DNA of 64,000 nucleotides, taken from Rhynchopus euleeides. Lineage: Eukaryota; Euglenozoa; Diplonemea; Diplonemida; Diplonemidae. Shown piece after piece: positions 9,658-20,156 of this stretch; positions within the stretch are counted from its first letter, which is position 1, and every line of letters starts with the position of its first letter. Location of the stretch: assembly GCA_963210315.1 (NCBI GenBank), contig OY723264.1:1922001-1986000 (forward strand), given 5' to 3'. A program made the position numbers and the translations under genes. A model generated the notes under the pieces. The model saw nothing but the letters and a program-made list of their open reading frames with translations, was not told where the DNA came from and searched no databases.

Positions 9658-9844
9658 GTCCGAAAATTCGGCACTTTCTTGGGTACAAATTGCGGTCCGA
9701 AATTTTCCGATTTTTTGAAAAAAGGCGAATTCTGTAAGGGGGACCTTTTCGAATTTTTTTTTTCGGGCACTTTTTCCACAAGGAAATGTCCGCCCTGTCC
9801 GCTACTGTCCGCTACTGTCCACTACCGATTTCAAGGATCCTCCA
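9658..9844. repeat. Segment shared with 58381-58576
   Basis: It contains TTCGGACC words, CTGTCCGCTACTGTCC repeats and a GGATCCTCC end. It stays linked to the LINE tail in both copies, so the two loci share a duplication that extends past the LINE itself. Confidence 0.6.
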
Positions 9845-10189
9845 CCGTATACGTAAATATTATGGAACGTAAATATTATGGAACGGGCCCATTTTTGCCC
9901 GGTCCGTTCCATAATATTTACGTTCCATAATATTTACAGGGCCAGTTGGGGACTCGGTGGTGAGGATGGCTTGCCTCAGGAATCGCGCGAAAAGTGCACG
10001 AGTAGGTCCCGTCAGGGACTCTGTATGCCGTCCGATCACCTGGTCCAAGTCCCCGAGTCGCAGAAAGCCCTGTAAATATTATGGAACGAAAAAAATCTGG
10101 AACGCCAACCCACCAGCGTTCCAAAATATTTACGTTCCATAATAATTACGTTCCATAATATTTACGTTCCAAAATATTTACGTATACGG
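9845..10189 (-). mobile_element. MITE family A copy 2
   Basis: The termini and core match the copy at 52033-52377 in reverse orientation. The right flank is TA, but the left flank is CA (the GGATCCTCCA junction), so the left target site was altered or the copy is part of a rearranged junction. Confidence 0.8.
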
Positions 10190-10554
10190 TACATGTATTT
10201 TACATGTATATTTCAGGCATTTACATGTATTTTACATGTATAATACATACTACTTGTCATGCAAGTATTTTACATGTATAATACTTGCATGACAACTATT
10301 ATACATGTAAAATACATGTAAATGCCTGAAATATACATGTAAAATACATGTATATCAAGTAAAAATACAAGTATAATAGTTGACATGCAAGTATTATACT
10401 TGTATTTTTACTTGATATACATGTATTTTACATGTATATTTCAGGCATGTACATGTATTATACATGTATAATAGTTGACATGCAAGTATTATACATGTAT
10501 AATACATGTATATACTTGTAGTTATACATGTAAAATTTACAAGATCCCACCGTG
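10190..10554. repeat. ACATGTA arm ending in a CACGGTGGGATCTTG-family right terminus
   Basis: This is an uninterrupted run of ACATGTA, AATACTTGCATG and TTTACTTGATATAC words ending CAAGATCCCACCGTG at 10554. Internal inverted repeats (about 10270-10440) can form long hairpins. Confidence 0.7.
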
Positions 10555-12231
10555 CTTATGACCCCCCCTACCCCCCCCCCCCCCGGGGAGGTATTTTTCT
10601 GAACGTTTCCCAGAGTTGTAAGGAAGCCGCGTGAATATGTGGATGTCACATGTGTCTCTTCGTCTGCCATTCCCCCCCCCTTCCCCATTGGCATTGCGGG
10701 TGCCTGCAGTGCTCTCCCCCCCCCCCCTCTTCCCTTATCGGAAGGGCGGCGGGAGGGAGCACTGCAATCAAACCATCTCACCGCGCCAAGAATTTTCACC
10801 TCGTTTTTCAAAGGAATCGCTTCTACTAAAGCTAAAGTCAGACCAAGCAAAGATGAGCACAGCCAGGCTGGCCTGGGCACGTCTCTCATCATGTGGCCGT
10901 CATGACCTACCCTACCCCCACCGCCCAGCCAGGAAACTGGCTGGTGTGGTGTCTCTGTAGTGCGTTCCGTCCTCTGTTTCTTTCCGTCGAGGTGGACACG
11001 AGTTACCCCCTCATCCGGTGGTGCCTCTGGCAGAAGAGAGCCGGCGTTGCACACATCAAGGTTTTGGGTTGATTTTTGTTGTTGTTTCAAACTACATCGT
11101 CAGAATCGTCAGTCCGCAGCAGTTTCTTTTTGTTCGAAAATCACTGGCTGAGGGCTGGAGGGAGGGTGCCGGTTTCGCGTAAAGAAGGGGGCAGGAAGAT
11201 ACGCGAGCCGAGCCCCACACAAAATAGGTGCCACACACAGGCACAGTTTTGACAAGGGTGAATCACCCTCCCCGTCCCTCCCGCACACACACAAGGTGGC
11301 TAGGACCCATGCAGGGTTAACCCACCTTAAAGAAGTGATCAACACACACACACGTACTCGTTTATTTCCGTTGCTCTTTCGTTTCCTTCGTTTCTCATAT
11401 ATGCACCCCTTTGCTGTGCCGTTGCACAAAATCCGCACCAAGGCCCGCCCTCCAAGAGGGGTTCGGGTTTGCGAAATAAAATACACGCGGCACCACCGAC
11501 AGGGCCTTGCTGGGGACCGAATCAGGTGTTTCTACCAAAAACACCCCAACCTAGGAGGCCATCTCAGCAGGGCTTGCGTGTGTGTTTTATTTTTGCCCAC
11601 TTTCCCTTTTCTTCCTTCGACAACAAGGAAAACCGCGACTCTCCGAAAAAAAAATGCAAATCTTACCGTTTCCCCGAAAGATGCCAAGGGTTTCTGTGGT
11701 GGGTCTCAGTCATGGTGTCACCTCGCGGGCACTGGAAAGGCTGAAATGGTCTAAGTGCCCCACCCACTCCCGCAGCATGGGGGAGCACATCGCATCGCTT
11801 CTTCGACAAGCATCTTGCCGGTGCCCCTCCCTGCGGTGTTCCATCTGTATCTGTCCTGCGAGCTTCGTCGAACAAAAGACACCCACCCGAGAAGACTCTG
11901 TTCATGCGAAGGTTTGCTCCCTTTGTGGAACCACCACACATCCCCCCCCTCGCCCCACCCCCCCTCCCATGCATTTCAAGAGCTTCAAAAAGCCCCTTTC
12001 TGACTGCATGCCGCATCCCAACTCTCCATACACATTTTCCCCTTTTTAACATGGATGCACATGGCCGCGACGCGCGGGCTCTCCTACCAAATTCGCTAGA
12101 TTTTTCCAGTTCCACCCTGTCTCTGCTTGACATTGATTCCTGCACACACCATCGACCTCATCCCCACCCCCAACCACACCCCACCCCACCAGGGCGGGAA
12201 CGCGGGCCTGCCAAGCCACCGGAGAAGCAAG
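10555..12231. other. Intergenic; no gene recognised
   Basis: Poly-C tracts at 10563-10584 and 10713-10727. I see no convincing exon or RNA gene. The one notable item is a segment at 11217-11345 duplicated at 44837-44963 (listed separately). The last ~180 bp are probably the 5' leader of the next gene. Confidence 0.6.
11217..11345. repeat. Conserved ~130-bp segment, copy 1
   Basis: It is nearly identical to 44837-44963: CACACAAAATAGGTGCCAC, then AGGCACAGTTTTGA, CACCCTCCCCGTCCCTCCC and CTAGGACCCATGCAGGGTTAA. There is no ORF in common. It could be a short interspersed element or an RNA gene; I found no tRNA-like or known snRNA signature. Confidence 0.55.
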
Positions 12232-13384
12232 ATGCCTCCGGCAGAACCGCAGCCGAGCTGGTTCGGCGTGGAAGAGGGCGACGTGCGGCACGGGTGCACC
12301 CTCGACTCGCTCACACAGGAGTTCGTCCGCAGCGACTACACCGCTGTCCTGCGGGGATGTGCGGGCCTCGCCTGGGAGGGCCTCCCTGAGAAGCAGCGGA
12401 AGCTCGCCCTCTCCCTTGCCGTGCAGTGCCTGCAGGAGGGCGGCGCTGCGGGGCAGGCGCGTGAGCTGATGGAGCAGGCCTATGGCGGTGTGTGCGGGAT
12501 GCCCGCCGACATGTTCGTGCTCTACATGCAGCTGCTCGCCGCAATGCGGGAGCACAAGACCGCCGCAGAGCTCTGCCGGGCACACCTCAGCGTCAACAAG
12601 GCCAACCCCTCGGCCCACACCCTCAACGTGCTGTCGGTGTACTGCCTGGACATCCTGCCTGTTGTGGAGTCGCCTGCTGCGGCCCACCGCTACCTCAGCG
12701 ACTGCTACATGTGCTACCTCCCGCTGGGCTCTGCCCCAGTGGACCGCCTGCGTGCAGAGGTGGAGGCGCGTGCCACAGCCACCCCCGTGCCCCGCCCCCC
12801 CGCAGAGCGGACTGTCGTGGAGCCCCCGCAGCCCGCAGCGCCTGTGGCTGAGAAGGGTGTGGAGGCGCAGCCTGCGGCGGTGCAGCCCGCAGCAGCGGCG
12901 CAGGGTGTGCCTGCACAGAGGCAGGAGAGGGACCGCCCCTACACTGTGCCCCAGCAGGCACAGCCGACGCTGGTTGGGACCATCATGCGTCTGCTGGACG
13001 GGCAGGTATGCTTGGGGTCTGGGAGGGGGGGATCAACACAGCAGTGCCGAGTGAATCTCACCGCAGCACCTGCTTTCTTGGGGATATTTCCACTGCTGTT
13101 CCTCTCCAGAAGAAGGGGGTCCGCACAGAACCTCTTCTTCTGGAGATATGTTTTTTTTTGAGTGTCGGTTACACCCAATAAGGCTCTGCTGCGAGGGTTT
13201 TTTTCCCTGCAGGCACCCCGCCCCTCGCTCCCCCCCTCCCCCTCTACCAAGCCAACACCCCAACACGCCCCAACACCACACCACATTGCAGGTGGGCCGT
13301 GCGGGCCTCATGGTGCTGCTGGCAGCTCTCCTCTTCGCCCTCCTGCGGAGGATCGCTGCACCGAAGCAGGTCATACAGCTCTGA
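12232..13384 (+). CDS. Tail-anchored PEX26/APEM9-like protein (2 exons)
   Basis: Exons 12232-13005 and 13292-13384 (donor GTATGC, acceptor CAG, phase 0) give 288 aa. Residues ~25-170 are helical repeats resembling TPR. A P/A/Q-rich linker follows. Exon 2 encodes one membrane segment (LMVLLAALLFALL) capped by RR and a short tail, i.e. a C-terminal tail anchor. Soluble helical N-terminus, linker and tail anchor with ~300 aa is the layout of peroxin-26 and plant APEM9, which dock the PEX1/PEX6 ATPases on peroxisomes. Short similarities (a D-Y-T-A-V-L-x-x-C block and the following helices) agree, but these proteins diverge fast. The gene model is firm; the PEX26 role is a hypothesis. Confidence 0.6.
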
Positions 13385-14443
13385 CCCGCTGAAGGCATAT
13401 CCCCGCCGCCGCCGGTAGTGCAGGCTTGAGGGAGGTGCTCCTTCCTGCCTGCCAGAGGGGGGGTATATAATTTTGTGTCCGCGCGTCCGTCGATGCTGTG
13501 TGCATCCCAGACATGTGCCATTCCCTGAGGGACTCCCCCACCACACCTCCCTCCGGAAACGGATGCAATGCATGTGCTATGTGAGTTGCCTCACCCGCAC
13601 TGCAGCACTGCGACACTGCGACACTGGCCCAGACACCACCGCCACCGCCACCACCACCACCCCTAGCCCTACGTAACATCCGTTTTGTCGGGATGGAATA
13701 TAGGGAAGAGGGTGGGGGGTGGGCCTACTGCCCGCCCTCCCCTCGGTTGGCCTGCCCTGTGGTGTGGTGTTGTTCACAGCGCGGGTGGGGCGGGGGTGTG
13801 CGTGTGTGAGTTCTGTGATCCTGCCTTCCTGCACCTCCGAACGGTTTGGTGGTGTGCCTGTGGGTGGTGTGGCAATGCCGTGTGGTGCCTGTTCACACAG
13901 GAGGTGCTAGCCCCCTTGGGGTGAAGGGGAAGGGGAAGGGGAAGGGTGTGTGTGGTGAGATACATCTCAGAAAGCGAGCACCCCCCCTCCCCGGAATCGC
14001 AATCTCTCAGCGCAGTGGTGGGGGTTTTACCCGAAAAACGTTTCCCCCCCGAAATCCCCCCCCCCCCCTAACGCCTGCTGACCCCCCTCCCCCCTCCCTT
14101 CATTGTTGAGACTTTTTGAAGCCCGTTGGAGGTGCGGGGGGGGGGGGTTCTTTCCCCCCACACCCCCCTCCCCCTTTCCCTTGCTGCCACCACCACCACC
14201 ACCACACTCCCCACCAAACCCTGCTACAGGCCCCAACGCCCGCAAGCCCCCCTCCCCCCTATACACTATCTACCCCCACCCCCCGCCGTACACAATGCGG
14301 TTGCTGGACTAACAGTCGAACAAGACGGGCACGCCGGACCACAAGAGGGGTGTGGTGAGGGGGGTGGGGGGGTTTTGTGTGTGTGTTATTAGCATCCACC
14401 CCATCTCGAAGGGCAGATTTTCTTCTCGAGGGGCGTGTGTGCC
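13385..14443. other. Intergenic; low-complexity, no gene recognised
   Basis: CCA/CAC runs, poly-C and poly-G tracts (14050-14070, 14137-14150) and a GGGAAG minisatellite (13925-13945). The last bases are probably the MUS81 5' leader. Confidence 0.6.
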
Positions 14444-17400
14444 ATGAACCGGGATGTTGTGGACTTCCTGAAGGATCTTAGGAGGTCTTGCGATGACCGG
14501 ATCCGGAAGAAGGCCCTGCAGACCGCGGTGGAGTCTGTGGAGAAATACCCGCTGAGGATCACCAGCGGCGCACAGGCGAGGAACCTGGCGGGTGTGGGTG
14601 AGTGGATCGCCTCTAAGATCGACGGCTTCCTGCTGTGCCAGTCGCAGGGAGGGGAGGCACTCACCAGCGGCGACTCACAGCTTTCCGGCACCAGCATATG
14701 CTCCTCCCAGCTGGACTTCGTGCATTCGCTGCTGTCGCAGGTGAGTGCGATGGTTTCCTCCCAGGCGCAGGGTTCGCAGCAGCAGCAGCAGCAGCAGGAT
14801 GTGGACTACTCGACCCTCCCTGTCAAAGACCTCCGCCAGCACTGCAAGCAGAACCGCCTGCGCTCCTCCGGAACAAAACCAGAGTTGGTGGAGCGCCTCA
14901 CGCAGCACCGCGGTGGCGAGGCGGGGGGCGCCCAGCAGCAGCAGGCTGGCTCCGTCACCCCCTCAGAGGCAAGCCCTGCGGCAGCGACACCCGGCAGCGG
15001 GGGTGCCGCCCAGCAGAACAACCAGCAGAGCAGTGCTGTGTATATGCGGTCTGCAGTGCCGGGGGTGGGTGTGGTGCAGCAGCCTGCCGCTGTGGTGGGT
15101 GTTGATGCCACCCAGCCCCCCGCGCGTGCCGTCGGCACGATGGATGTGAATGGCGGTCTGGGGTCTGCCGTTGGTGCCGCCTCTGCTGCTTCTCCTCCCG
15201 GCGGGGCTGCTTCGCCCCAGCAGGTGGGGCAGTTGGGGGGGCAGGCTGCTGCGGCCGCGCCGCCCGCCCTCATGGCGCTGTCCCTTGCAGAGCTGAAGTC
15301 GCGCTGCCGGGCTGCGGGGCTGCCCGTGGGTGGGGCGAAGCGGGACCTGGCGGGGCGCCTGGCAGCCTTCACCGACAGGCAGGCTACAGAGGCACAGCAG
15401 CAGCAGCAGCAGCCGGCAGCACTGCCGACACAGCCCCCTGCTGCGGCGCCACCCATGCCGTCGCAGCAGCAGCCGCAGGGTGTGGCACCGGCTGCTGCTG
15501 GTGGTGCCGGCGCTGCTGCTGCTGCCCCGGGGGGTGCTGGGCTGCCCCCGTCCGACCCTGCTTTCTATGAGGAGTCCAGCCTGTTCCGGCAGACGGTGGC
15601 CTCGCTGCGCACCGTCTGCAAGCAGCGCACCCTGAAGTGGACCGGGACAAAGCCTGCCCTCATCACACGCATCCGCACCTGCTTCCTGCAGAGGGAGGGG
15701 GCGCAGCAGCAGGGCAGCAGCACCTTCGCAGCAGCTGCTGTCTCAGTGGCAGTGGCAGGTGCTGTCCCCAGCGCTCCCTCCGCACCTGCCGTGCCGAACG
15801 TGCTGCCCCCTCATGCAGTTCCCATGGGTGTGCCCGGTGCTGCGGCGGCGCCGCCGCCGCCTGCGCCCCGGGAGCCTGGGCCGGCAGGGCTGCCGACGAG
15901 CCTGCTGTCGGACAACGGGAAGTACCCCTCCCTGCGGTACCGCTCTGCGTCGTATGCCTTTGTGCTGGCGCTGCACCGCTGCCACGAGGAGAGGGGGGAC
16001 GACGAGGTTGTGAGCGCGTCGTGCCTCTTCGCCTCCGCTCAGCAGTACACCTCTGCGCGGCTGGAGCTGCACACCATGAAGCGCAGCAGCGGAGGCAGCA
16101 GCAGCGGCGGCGGCAGCGCCGCGCCGGGTGACGGCGGGGGCGACAGCCCCGGCGGAGGCCCGCAGTGGTTCTCCGGTGGGCACCACTCGCTGAACTCGAC
16201 ACTCGTCAAGAGCAACATCGCGGTGCGGGTCACCCACCCCCGCGTGGGCTACCGCCTCTCCGAGCTGGGGCGCCGCTTCGGCGCACACCTCTGGGCGTGC
16301 CACACAGGGGGGCATGCCGCGCGGCAGCAGCAGCCTGTCGCTCCTGCGCCTGTCCCTGCCGCTCCTGCTGCCCCTGTGCCCATACCCGCCCCTGCCCCAG
16401 CCCCAGCCCCTGCCCCGCGGCAGCAGCGGAGGCCGACACCCTTTATCCCGCTGCGCGCGAATGCAGCTGCTGCGGCGACAGCCGCAGCAATGGCAGCAGC
16501 CGTGCAGGCGGTGGTGCATGGTGCGTCGCAGCCAGCTGCCGCTGCCAGCGCCTTCTTTCCCCCGCTGCTGCCCCTGCCGGGGGGCAGCACCCCCCTCCAG
16601 CCAGGCGACGTCGCGGCGTCCCCCTCGCCGTTCGCACCTCTCCGCACCGTGGCGCGGCGCGCCGACAGCCCGGCAGGCGCTGCACCCCCTCCCCCGCCAC
16701 CGCCACAGCGGCAGCCCGCCCCACCCCTCCCCCAGCACCCGTCGACACCGCCATCGCAGATCCTCCGCAAGCGGAAGCGCACCGGCGCCACCCCGCCACA
16801 GCCGGCTGCCGGCGCGGCCCCAGCAGCCGGTGGGCTTGCCCTCGCCCCTGCCGCGCCTGAGGAATCCTCCTGTGCCAGGAGGAGTCGCATCATCGATGAC
16901 ATCGTGGAGCGCTACGCGCAGGACGCGCGAGCCGCCGCCGCCGCCAGCCCACCTGCCTCACCACGGCAGGATGTCCGGGCGGGCGGTGCGGCGGCGGCGG
17001 CTCCGCCGCCGCCGGCACCTCTGGGAGGTAGCGCTGCCCCTGCCAATCTCATGGTGGGGATGGGGGCAGCGGCACCGCCAGCGCCACCGCCACCACCGCC
17101 GCCGCTGCCTCCTGCTATAGCGGAGAGGCGGCAGCTTGACTTCGACTCCAGCAGCCCCCCGCGGTCTGAGGGGGGCAGTGGTGGTGGGGGTGGGGGTGTG
17201 CCGGAGGCGCAGAGGAAGAAGCGGGGGAGGGTGATCGACTCGGATGACGAGGGTCCTGCCGCCGCCCCGGCGGAGAAGCGCGCCCGCGGCTTCGACAGGC
17301 TGTTGGGTGACGGGATCACCGCGGAGGATGTGCGGCGCATGCGGGCCGACTTCATGCGCTCCCGCGGGATGGCCGCCCCAAGCTTCGCCACCGAGGAGGA

Positions 17401-18613
17401 GTTCCTGGGGCTGGGGACCCCCTCCCCGCCAGCCCCTCCCCTCCACGCCCCGCCAGCCCCCACGCCGCCACCTCCACCACCACCACCCCCCCGCGCCTCC
17501 ACAGCGCCCTCTGGAAGCGGCGCTGCCGCGGCGGCACCGCCGCCCCCCGCAGCTGCTGTGCCCCTTCCTCCTCCTCTTCCTCCACCACCTCCCCCAGTCG
17601 ACACGCTGCCACAGCCACAACAGCTGCAGCAGGCGCCGCAGGCGCGTGTCGACTGGAGGTCGTTTATGCCGGAGAGAGGCGGCGGGTCTGCGGGGGGCGC
17701 GCGCCGTGCCGCGGCAGTGCCGGCGGGGGGTGCGGTTAGCGTGGTGTGCCTGGTGGACCAGCGCGAGCGCGCGCGGGGCAGCCGCAGCATCTTTGTCGAG
17801 AAGCTCGCGGCGAAGGGTGTGGCCTGCGAGTCGCGGCAGCTGGACCTCGGGGATTTCACGTGGGTCGCGCGCGACGCCGCGTCAGGCGAGGAAGTCCTCC
17901 TCGACTGCATCGTCGAGCGGAAGACATCAAACGACCTGGCGAAGAGCATCACGGGGGGCCGCTACGCCCAGCAGAAGCAGCGCCTCCGGCAGTGCAGACT
18001 CCGCCGCGTCACCTTCCTCCTGGAGGGCGCCTTCACCGACCAGGGCGTCCTGCAGCCGCAGGCCCTGGAAACAGCGCTTCTGAGCACAGGGCTGTGCGAT
18101 GGGTTCTGTGTGGAGCACACCCGGTCCCTCGATCACTCCATTGCGGTGCTGGTTGCCATAACGGAGCACCTCGTGTCTGCCGTGGGTGGCTGTGCCACAC
18201 TGGATGAGGTGCGGGCCTCCCCAGAGTTCAGCCAAATGCTGTGCAGGGCGCCTTACGAAGCGCCTGACGTCCCCCCGCGAGCGGAGGCGGCGGGCCTGCT
18301 GCGGTATGAGGAGTTCCGCGACGGGGAGAGGGGGCGGCAGTCAGACCAGTCCACCACAGAGCTGTTCGCGAGGCAGCTCTCCTCTATCCACGGGGTGGGG
18401 CCTGACGCGGCCAGGGCGATCGCACGCACCCACCAGTCGCCCTACCAGCTCTGGGGGGCGTACCAGCAGCTGGTGAGGCAGGGGCGGACGGCAAAGGCAG
18501 AGCTCTCGCTCAGCAACATCCCGCTGGGGTTGGAGCGTGGGCGTGGGCGTGTCCGCTTTGTGGGGGATCAGGCAAGCTCTGCGGTGTTTGCGGCGTTCAC
18601 ATCTCTGAAGTAG
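14444..18613 (+). CDS. MUS81: MUS81 structure-specific endonuclease with three SAP domains
   Basis: One exon, 1389 aa, against ~550 aa in most MUS81 proteins. In order: an N-terminal helix-hairpin-helix domain (residues 1-65); three SAP DNA-binding motifs (about 118-155, 275-310, 381-415); a MUS81-type winged helix (about 491-620, starting G-K-Y-P-S-L-R-Y-R-S); a ~470-aa P/A/S-rich disordered region with a K-R-K-R patch; the ERCC4 nuclease (D1105-x-R-E, G-D-F, E1158-R-K-x3-D1164); and a C-terminal HhH2 (about 1306-1345). The catalytic ERKx3D motif is intact. With an EME1-type partner the family cuts 3' flaps and Holliday-junction intermediates in the nucleus. The ATG at 14444 was chosen because only non-ATG codons precede it. 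SAP repeats are the novelty; the identity is secure. Confidence 0.9.
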   Translation: MNRDVVDFLKDLRRSCDDRIRKKALQTAVESVEKYPLRITSGAQARNLAGVGEWIASKIDGFLLCQSQGGEALTSGDSQLSGTSICSSQLDFVHSLLSQVSAMVSSQAQGSQQQQQQQDVDYSTLPVKDLRQHCKQNRLRSSGTKPELVERLTQHRGGEAGGAQQQQAGSVTPSEASPAAATPGSGGAAQQNNQQSSAVYMRSAVPGVGVVQQPAAVVGVDATQPPARAVGTMDVNGGLGSAVGAASAASPPGGAASPQQVGQLGGQAAAAAPPALMALSLAELKSRCRAAGLPVGGAKRDLAGRLAAFTDRQATEAQQQQQQPAALPTQPPAAAPPMPSQQQPQGVAPAAAGGAGAAAAAPGGAGLPPSDPAFYEESSLFRQTVASLRTVCKQRTLKWTGTKPALITRIRTCFLQREGAQQQGSSTFAAAAVSVAVAGAVPSAPSAPAVPNVLPPHAVPMGVPGAAAAPPPPAPREPGPAGLPTSLLSDNGKYPSLRYRSASYAFVLALHRCHEERGDDEVVSASCLFASAQQYTSARLELHTMKRSSGGSSSGGGSAAPGDGGGDSPGGGPQWFSGGHHSLNSTLVKSNIAVRVTHPRVGYRLSELGRRFGAHLWACHTGGHAARQQQPVAPAPVPAAPAAPVPIPAPAPAPAPAPRQQRRPTPFIPLRANAAAAATAAAMAAAVQAVVHGASQPAAAASAFFPPLLPLPGGSTPLQPGDVAASPSPFAPLRTVARRADSPAGAAPPPPPPPQRQPAPPLPQHPSTPPSQILRKRKRTGATPPQPAAGAAPAAGGLALAPAAPEESSCARRSRIIDDIVERYAQDARAAAAASPPASPRQDVRAGGAAAAAPPPPAPLGGSAAPANLMVGMGAAAPPAPPPPPPPLPPAIAERRQLDFDSSSPPRSEGGSGGGGGGVPEAQRKKRGRVIDSDDEGPAAAPAEKRARGFDRLLGDGITAEDVRRMRADFMRSRGMAAPSFATEEEFLGLGTPSPPAPPLHAPPAPTPPPPPPPPPRASTAPSGSGAAAAAPPPPAAAVPLPPPLPPPPPPVDTLPQPQQLQQAPQARVDWRSFMPERGGGSAGGARRAAAVPAGGAVSVVCLVDQRERARGSRSIFVEKLAAKGVACESRQLDLGDFTWVARDAASGEEVLLDCIVERKTSNDLAKSITGGRYAQQKQRLRQCRLRRVTFLLEGAFTDQGVLQPQALETALLSTGLCDGFCVEHTRSLDHSIAVLVAITEHLVSAVGGCATLDEVRASPEFSQMLCRAPYEAPDVPPRAEAAGLLRYEEFRDGERGRQSDQSTTELFARQLSSIHGVGPDAARAIARTHQSPYQLWGAYQQLVRQGRTAKAELSLSNIPLGLERGRGRVRFVGDQASSAVFAAFTSLK

Positions 18614-19596
18614 TGGGGGGTGGGTGGGAGGGGGGCCGGGGAGTGGGGGTATTGCAGTCTCAAATAGGGTTTACAGGTTTACAAACCGAGGGGAGGGGGG
18701 GGTGGGAGTGGGCTACCCCCCTGCGCGCATGCATGCATCTATGGGTGTGTCTCTTGTGTGTGGGCAGGGCAAGTGTCCGTAAAGAACAAGGAAGGGGGGG
18801 GGGTAGGCAAATAAGGCGGAAAACTGTGTTGGTGTTACTGAAAATGGCCTCTTTAAGTTTACCAGGCCAACTCTTTGTCACAGGGCACGACATACGGGGA
18901 GCAACACCTTCAAAGAAGGCCGTATCCGGGGCGGGGAATGGGAATGGGTGTGGTTGGAAAACGAGAGGTCCTTCGGCCTCCTGCGGGAATGCCTGCAAAG
19001 TATACGCGAGGTTACAGGGAGCTGCTGTCTTGGGGAGAGTGGTGGTGGAGCCAGCCGTGTGTGTCTGCCACACAAGGCCAGCACAGTGGAAGGCAATGGG
19101 CAGCGCATGGGGCGGGGGGGGGGGGGGGGACGGTGTGACTACATCAACAGAAGGCAAACGGAGTCTCAGCGTTTTGGCCCAACACAGCTCTCATGTTGTG
19201 GGGCGGGGCGGGGTGAACCCCTCCCCTCCCTCCCCCGCACACCTTTGTTTCTCTACCTCACTGCCCCTGCCTGGGAGCGGCTGTGGAGTTGCTCGACTCC
19301 AGGAACGGAAGACCAGCCGGGATGTGCACCCAGCCCCTCCCCCCACTGTAGCTCAGGAGCGCCAGGATGGGAGAGTCTGCCGTTGTATCATGTGAAGGAG
19401 GGTGTATTCGCACAGCATATCCATATTCCACTGCTCAAATTCCCACCACACCACCTCCACCACCACCCAACAGGCGAAGTGAAGGAAGCCCACCCCCTCA
19501 CACGCACACACCCGACGCCGACCAGAGGCGATCCTTTGATTCGTCGTCACGCACGACGTTAAACTGGCGTCTTAAACAAAACCACACAGATTTTCC

Positions 19597-19630
<34 letters not shown>

Positions 19631-20156
19631 GTCTACCTTTCTTTCTTCTTCCTTTTTCTTAGCCCAACCCCCTTTCCCACCACGGGCGAGGGGTGGGGCA
19701 CCGTGCGTGAGAGGGCTGTTCGTGGGGCGTGTGCTGGAGGGGGCTGTGGGAGCGGGGGGCACAACGGGTGTGGGGCGGGGCGGGGGGGGGGGGGGTCGGT
19801 GTGGGTGTGTAGGTGCGTGATAGTCTCCTACACCACCACCGCCACCACCACCCCTCCTCCGCACGCCCCACCACCCCCCCCCCCCCCCCCGCCTCCTCTC
19901 TCCCCTCCTCCCGTTCATCCACCACACCACCGCACCGCCCCCCCCCGCCCCCCGCGTCTCTGCTCCGTCTCCTGAAGCAGGCTGGGGGGCGAGGTTAAGT
20001 AAATACCCCCTACCCCCCTCCCCCCCGCATTAATTACAACACCAAAAACACCCCACTCTCTCCATATTTGTTCCCCCCCCCCACCCTTTGTTTATCGTCT
20101 TACTCTTACTCCTTCTCCCTCTCCTCACACCCCCCCCCCCCCTCACTGGGCCTAAC
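18614..20156. other. Intergenic; no gene recognised
   Basis: It contains poly-G tracts (18797-18806, 19114-19130), a CTTT microsatellite (19595-19630), and GGGGG/CCCCC runs at 19780-19797 and 19873-19890 that could pair. I see no supported coding exon. Confidence 0.6.

Noticed and set aside
15330..17952. Long ORFs of both strands over MUS81 rich in R, P and A
   Set aside because: Shadows of the GC-rich repeat-like MUS81 linker, with no domain of their own.
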